NCBI RefSeq assembly: GCF_029784155.1
Contig: NC_073692.1
Coordinates: 18,602,126-18,666,125, forward strand
Origin: Uranotaenia lowii
Taxonomy: Eukaryota; Arthropoda; Insecta; Diptera; Culicidae
Direction: 5' to 3'
Length of the DNA stretch: 64,000 nt
Made by a program: the position numbers and the translations under genes. The notes beneath the pieces were generated by a model that was given only the letters and a program-made list of their open reading frames with translations, was not told the DNA's origin and did no database searches. This document shows, in pieces, positions 60,652-64,000 of this stretch. How positions within the stretch are numbered: position 1 is the first letter of the stretch; each line of letters begins with the position of its first letter.

Positions 60652-61087
60652 TACTATTTTGTTATTTTAAATTGAATTTATCATGCATTTTATTCAACAT
60701 TTTGTAAAATAAAGAATATCATCAATAAACATTTAGTAGTCTATAATTTTTCAGTGCATGTTTGCTCTCGCCCCTTTCTTGTGAGCAAATTTGGTGACTT
60801 TGTCGGTCCCGACGGCAACGGCCCTATTTTGCTCACCCATATACTAACCCCCGGTGCGGTATAAAAGTGATTAAACTCGTGAGCATTTTCACTTTGCTCG
60901 CGATTGCTGCGGATGCTCTAACGGGGAAAACCATTTAATGTAAGAAGAACAAACTAAATACTTTATTCTAAAAACTAATAAATGATTCCCTTTTTAGTTT
61001 TGAGCTACGGCTTGAGCATTGCTCCAAAAACCGGTTTTCTTTTCGTCCGAACACAAACTCAAAAATTAAATGAGTTCGGCTCAAAGG
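60652..61087 (+). promoter_or_regulatory. Possible LTR/leader of the second BEL element
   Basis: TATAAAAG at 60860-60867 follows GGTGCGG and lies about 220 bp before the gag ATG at 61088. The GC-richer DNA around 60,760-60,920 differs from the flanks and could be LTR sequence. The LTR borders and primer-binding site were not identified, and the 3' LTR is outside the window, so this is tentative. Confidence 0.3.
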
Positions 61088-61131
61088 ATGGAAAATGAGG
61101 TTAGGAACCATAACCTCCAACAGGAGCCTAA
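61088..61131 (+). pseudogene. Second BEL element: gag N-terminal 14 codons
   Basis: The ATG at 61088 opens a short frame (MENEVRNHNLQQEP) that stops making sense at the fold-back insertion. The last bases, CCTAA (61127-61131), are duplicated at 63323-63327, and the reading phase on the far side matches, so both pieces belong to one gene. Confidence 0.6.
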
Positions 61132-63322
61132 GGTCAAATTCACAGTGAGCGCGAAGCGAAGTGCGAAGCGAATTTCTAATTCGCACGAAAAACCGCTTCT
61201 CATTGAAACACGTTGAAAAAAACATCGACCGGCCACAGTGCAAGCGAATTTTCTCGCGAAGAGCCGGGCTCGATCGCGCGAATTCATCCAGTTCATCCGG
61301 GCATACACTGAAAATATTCTCTGGGATATTTTTTATCGCAAATGATAATTATCAAAAAATCTTTTTCAAAAGTTTATTTATTTAATTATCATTGCCGTTT
61401 CTGTGTTGGTTATGAAAAATGCACGGTTTTTTAGCGTGGATTTTCACAAATAACGCGGTGTCAGTCTTTTTCAATTGAAACAAAATCTAACTGGCAATAA
61501 ACGACGGTGCCACAATATGTGTATAGGGTGAAGGGGCTGAACGGATAGAAGTAAGAATTCGTTGTCCGACGCCATCTTGAAATCCGATATGTCCCCTTCC
61601 ATTCAACTTTAAAATGCTGGAAGTGACTGAAAAGCACACGAAACTCCTACATCTGGGTATTGGATGAAAGGGCTCAGTAAGTAAAAGTCGAATTTGGCTG
61701 TGCGACGCCATCTTGAAATCAAAGATGGCGGTTTCCGCTTAATTCAAAGGGCAGTAAATAACTGAAAATCGCATGAACCATCCACAATATAGGTAATTAG
61801 TAAAAGGGCTCAAAAAGTAGATGAAAAATGATTGACAAAATTTTTGAGAAAACTGCAGAAAAGCACTGAAAGAAATTAACGAAAATATGACAATGTGTTG
61901 AAAAATAAAGTAATAATGACAAAAATATAACAAAACTGCGTGGCAAAAGTATACATAACTATTACTAAAATTTGACAAATGACAAAAATTTGAAAGAACT
62001 ATGACAAAAATATGACAAACAAAATAATGACAAATGACAAAACTTTGAATAAAACACGACAAATGTGCTGAAAAAATTATACCGAAAAATATGACAAATA
62101 TTACAAAATAAGACAAAAATATGAGAAAAATTTCATATAAATGGCAAAACTATGACAAATGTGAAAAAAATATGACAAAATTATAATCAAAATTTGTCAA
62201 TAAGATGACCTGACAGAACTAATATATGGATAAATATTTGACAACTAATTTACAAAAATGACAGAATAATAAATAAATTCACAATAAAATCACAAAACTG
62301 ACACATATATAAAATTATAAAAAAAATATTTCAAAGGTGGTAAAAATATGGCAAAAATTTGACATTAAAATGAAAAAAATAAGACAAATGGACTAGAATA
62401 TGACGAAGTTCTGAAAAAAATATGACAAAAGTCTGACAAAATTATGAAGAATGAAATAAAAAGATAACAAAATACTTTTAAATACATGTAAAAAAAAATT
62501 ACAAAATGATGACAAATACATAATACAAATAAATATATTTCTCATATTTATATTTCATTTGTCATATTTTCCATAATGTTGTCAAATATTTGTCAAAGTT
62601 TTTATTTCGTGTTTTGTTATCATTGTAATTTTTTCGTTATTTAGTTTAGTCAATTTTAATTAATTTTGTCAGATTTTTTTAATATTTTGGTCATGGCTTT
62701 GCCATTTTAATGTCAAATTTATCAAAATTTTGGTATATTTTTCTAATATTTTTATCACTTTTGCCATATTTTTCTCAATGTTTTGTCAGTGTTTCGTAAT
62801 TTTTGTTGATATAATATTGTAAAATATCTTTTCATAATTTTGTTATATTTTTGTCATAGTTTTGGTAGATTTGTTTTCATGCGATTTTCAGTCATTTGAA
62901 ATATTTTAAAGTTGAGCGGAAGCCGCCGAATTGGATTTTAAGATGGCGCTTCATAGCGTCAGACTGCAAAATTCGACTTCTACTAATTGATTCCTTTCAT
63001 CTAATACCACAATTATGGGTGTTTTATGCGATTTCAGCAGTGTTTTTTGCCATTTTCGCCATCTTGGTTAACGGATGGAATTAACGCGTTTTTTTTTTGC
63101 GCGGCACGTATTCCCCGTTCACAGTTTTTATTCTGCAAATAAATTTGCAAAGATTTTTTCACGTGTGAATAATTTTTGCAAAACACAGAAGGTTTTTTTC
63201 AGTGTTGAACCGCTACGCAATTCGCGTGCACTGTGGCCGGCCTTCATAAACGAACTTGCGAAATTCATCCGGTGAATGAATATTTCGCTTCGCAGTTCGC
63301 TTCGCGCTCACTGTGTTCGTAC
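61132..63322. mobile_element. Large fold-back element, copy 2 (2.2 kb)
   Basis: The left end GGTCAAATTCACAGTGAGCG and a right end whose complement is GTACGAACACAGTGAGCG are flanked by CCTAA (61127-61131 and 63323-63327), a 5-bp duplication. Inside: left terminal block to ~61345, 133-bp repeats (61500-61805), ATGACAAAAAT array (61825-62530), complementary array (62540-62875), inverted 133-bp repeats (62880-63030) and right terminal block (63085-63322). There is no coding sequence. It lacks the SINE-like insert of copy 1 and disrupts the gag gene of a second BEL element. Confidence 0.8.
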
Positions 63323-63327
63323 CCTAA

Positions 63328-64000
63328 TGCCGAAGCAACTGCGTATGATTGTGCTCTGTGTGAGGAGCCAAACCATGTCGACCACCATATGGTCCAGTGT
63401 GACACCTGTCCGCGCTGGTTCCACTACACCTGCGCCGGTGTTACTGAGGAGATAGAGGACAAACCATGGAGCTGCCCTACTTGCTCATCCGAACCACAAG
63501 TTGGTGCCGCCGGTGGCGGATCTCAGGAGGATATTTCGATCCTTGAATCCCTGGATTTGGGTGCACGGAAGGATGCACGCTGGAAGCGGAACGAGGAGCA
63601 GCAAAAAGCTGCCGACGAACAGCACCAACGCGATTTGCTGTTGATGAGGGAAATGCAGCCGCGAAATTTTCAACGACAACTGCAGCGTGAGCAGCAGCAG
63701 CGCTTGGCGCAGCTCGAACTGGAACGCGAGATGCTGGAGATGAGACGGAAGGCTGATGAAGAGTACCAGGTACAGCGGAGGCAACTGTGGGGTACCTACG
63801 GAATCAATCCACAATCGCAGGGCTACCCAGGCCCGATTCCACGGCACTCAGTTGGTGGTGAAGAGCAAATAAAATTTCCCGCTGGTCCACAATCTTACCC
63901 AGCATATTCGACGCCGTTGTCCGGAGGTAATCCCCCTACGGTGTCGATGACACCACTGCGGAATCCAGGAGTGTATCCAACAAGAGCGGCTCCCAGCAAT
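63328..64000 (+). pseudogene. Second BEL element: gag with PHD finger, runs off window
   Basis: Open without a stop to the window end. Counting from GCC at 63329: C8, C11, C24, C27, H32, C35, C49, C52 form a C4HC3 PHD-type zinc finger (YDCALCEE, QCDTCPRWFHYTCAGV, WSCPTC). A strongly charged Gln/Glu/Arg-rich coiled coil follows (about residues 75-150, REQQQRLAQLELEREMLEM), then a Pro/Gly/Ser-rich linker. This matches the N-terminal layout of the gag-pol at 25348 (PHD, coiled coil, Gag), so I assign it to BEL/Pao Gag. The sequence is clearly different from the first copy, hence a separate family. It lacks its own start codon because of the fold-back insertion. Confidence 0.75.

Noticed and set aside
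63485..63847. 120-codon minus-strand frame near the window end
   Set aside because: It is the Leu-rich antisense shadow of the Gln/Glu-rich coiled coil of the second BEL gag on the plus strand.

Overview
This window reads as non-coding, repeat-dense DNA from an insect, most likely a mosquito or a related fly. This is an inference from the AT-rich base composition and from the transposon families present: BEL/Pao, an RTE-like LINE, hAT, TA-target and TTAA-target elements, and long fold-back elements. There are no operons or bacterial signals. I find no host protein-coding gene that I can name. The long open frames belong to transposable elements, apart from one low-confidence spliced exon pair near 58.7-59.1 kb.

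Layout. 1-13.6 kb is mostly featureless AT-rich DNA with a small MITE (6.2 kb), a TA-target element with an internal tandem duplication (7.1-8.0 kb), a decayed hAT transposase tail (8.6 kb) and a long inverted repeat (9.5-10.3 kb). 13.6-16.8 kb is an array of ~133-bp repeats in two opposed arms. Two hAT-type elements, one inside the other, and a third short element are inserted in it, with clean target duplications. 19.3 kb holds a 67-bp triplet repeat. 23.2-23.9 kb holds a CCGGGC-rich MITE beside a mariner transposase fragment.

24.76-35.93 kb is a nested stack. A nearly full-length but dead RTE-like LINE (minus strand, 13-bp target duplication) was hit by a 380-bp fragment of another LINE (12-bp duplication) and by a complete, young BEL/Pao element (plus strand, 5-bp duplication). 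The BEL integrase was then split by a 970-bp TA-target element. The BEL 5' LTR is abnormal: 392 bp of its middle are replaced by an inverted copy of its own 3' end.

36-41 kb holds a CR1-like reverse transcriptase scrap and otherwise unassigned sequence. 41.0-47.2 kb is a second dense stack: a relative of the 970-bp element is interrupted by a 1.58-kb element that contains a further 636-bp element, and two large fold-back elements follow head to head. 48.6-52.8 kb holds a third CCGGGC MITE, a TTAA-target MITE with a 22-G run, a LINE remnant and a region of recurrent hairpins. 55.9-56.8 kb has internal direct repeats. 60.4 kb has a near-palindromic MITE. From 61.09 kb to the window end, the gag gene of a second BEL/Pao element begins; a third fold-back element splits it after 14 codons, and it runs off the window.

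How the parts relate. Nearly everything is transposable elements inserted into one another, and nested target duplications give the order of insertion at several points. The only coding capacity still largely readable is that of the first BEL element (gag, protease, reverse transcriptase, RNase H, integrase), and it is no longer continuous.
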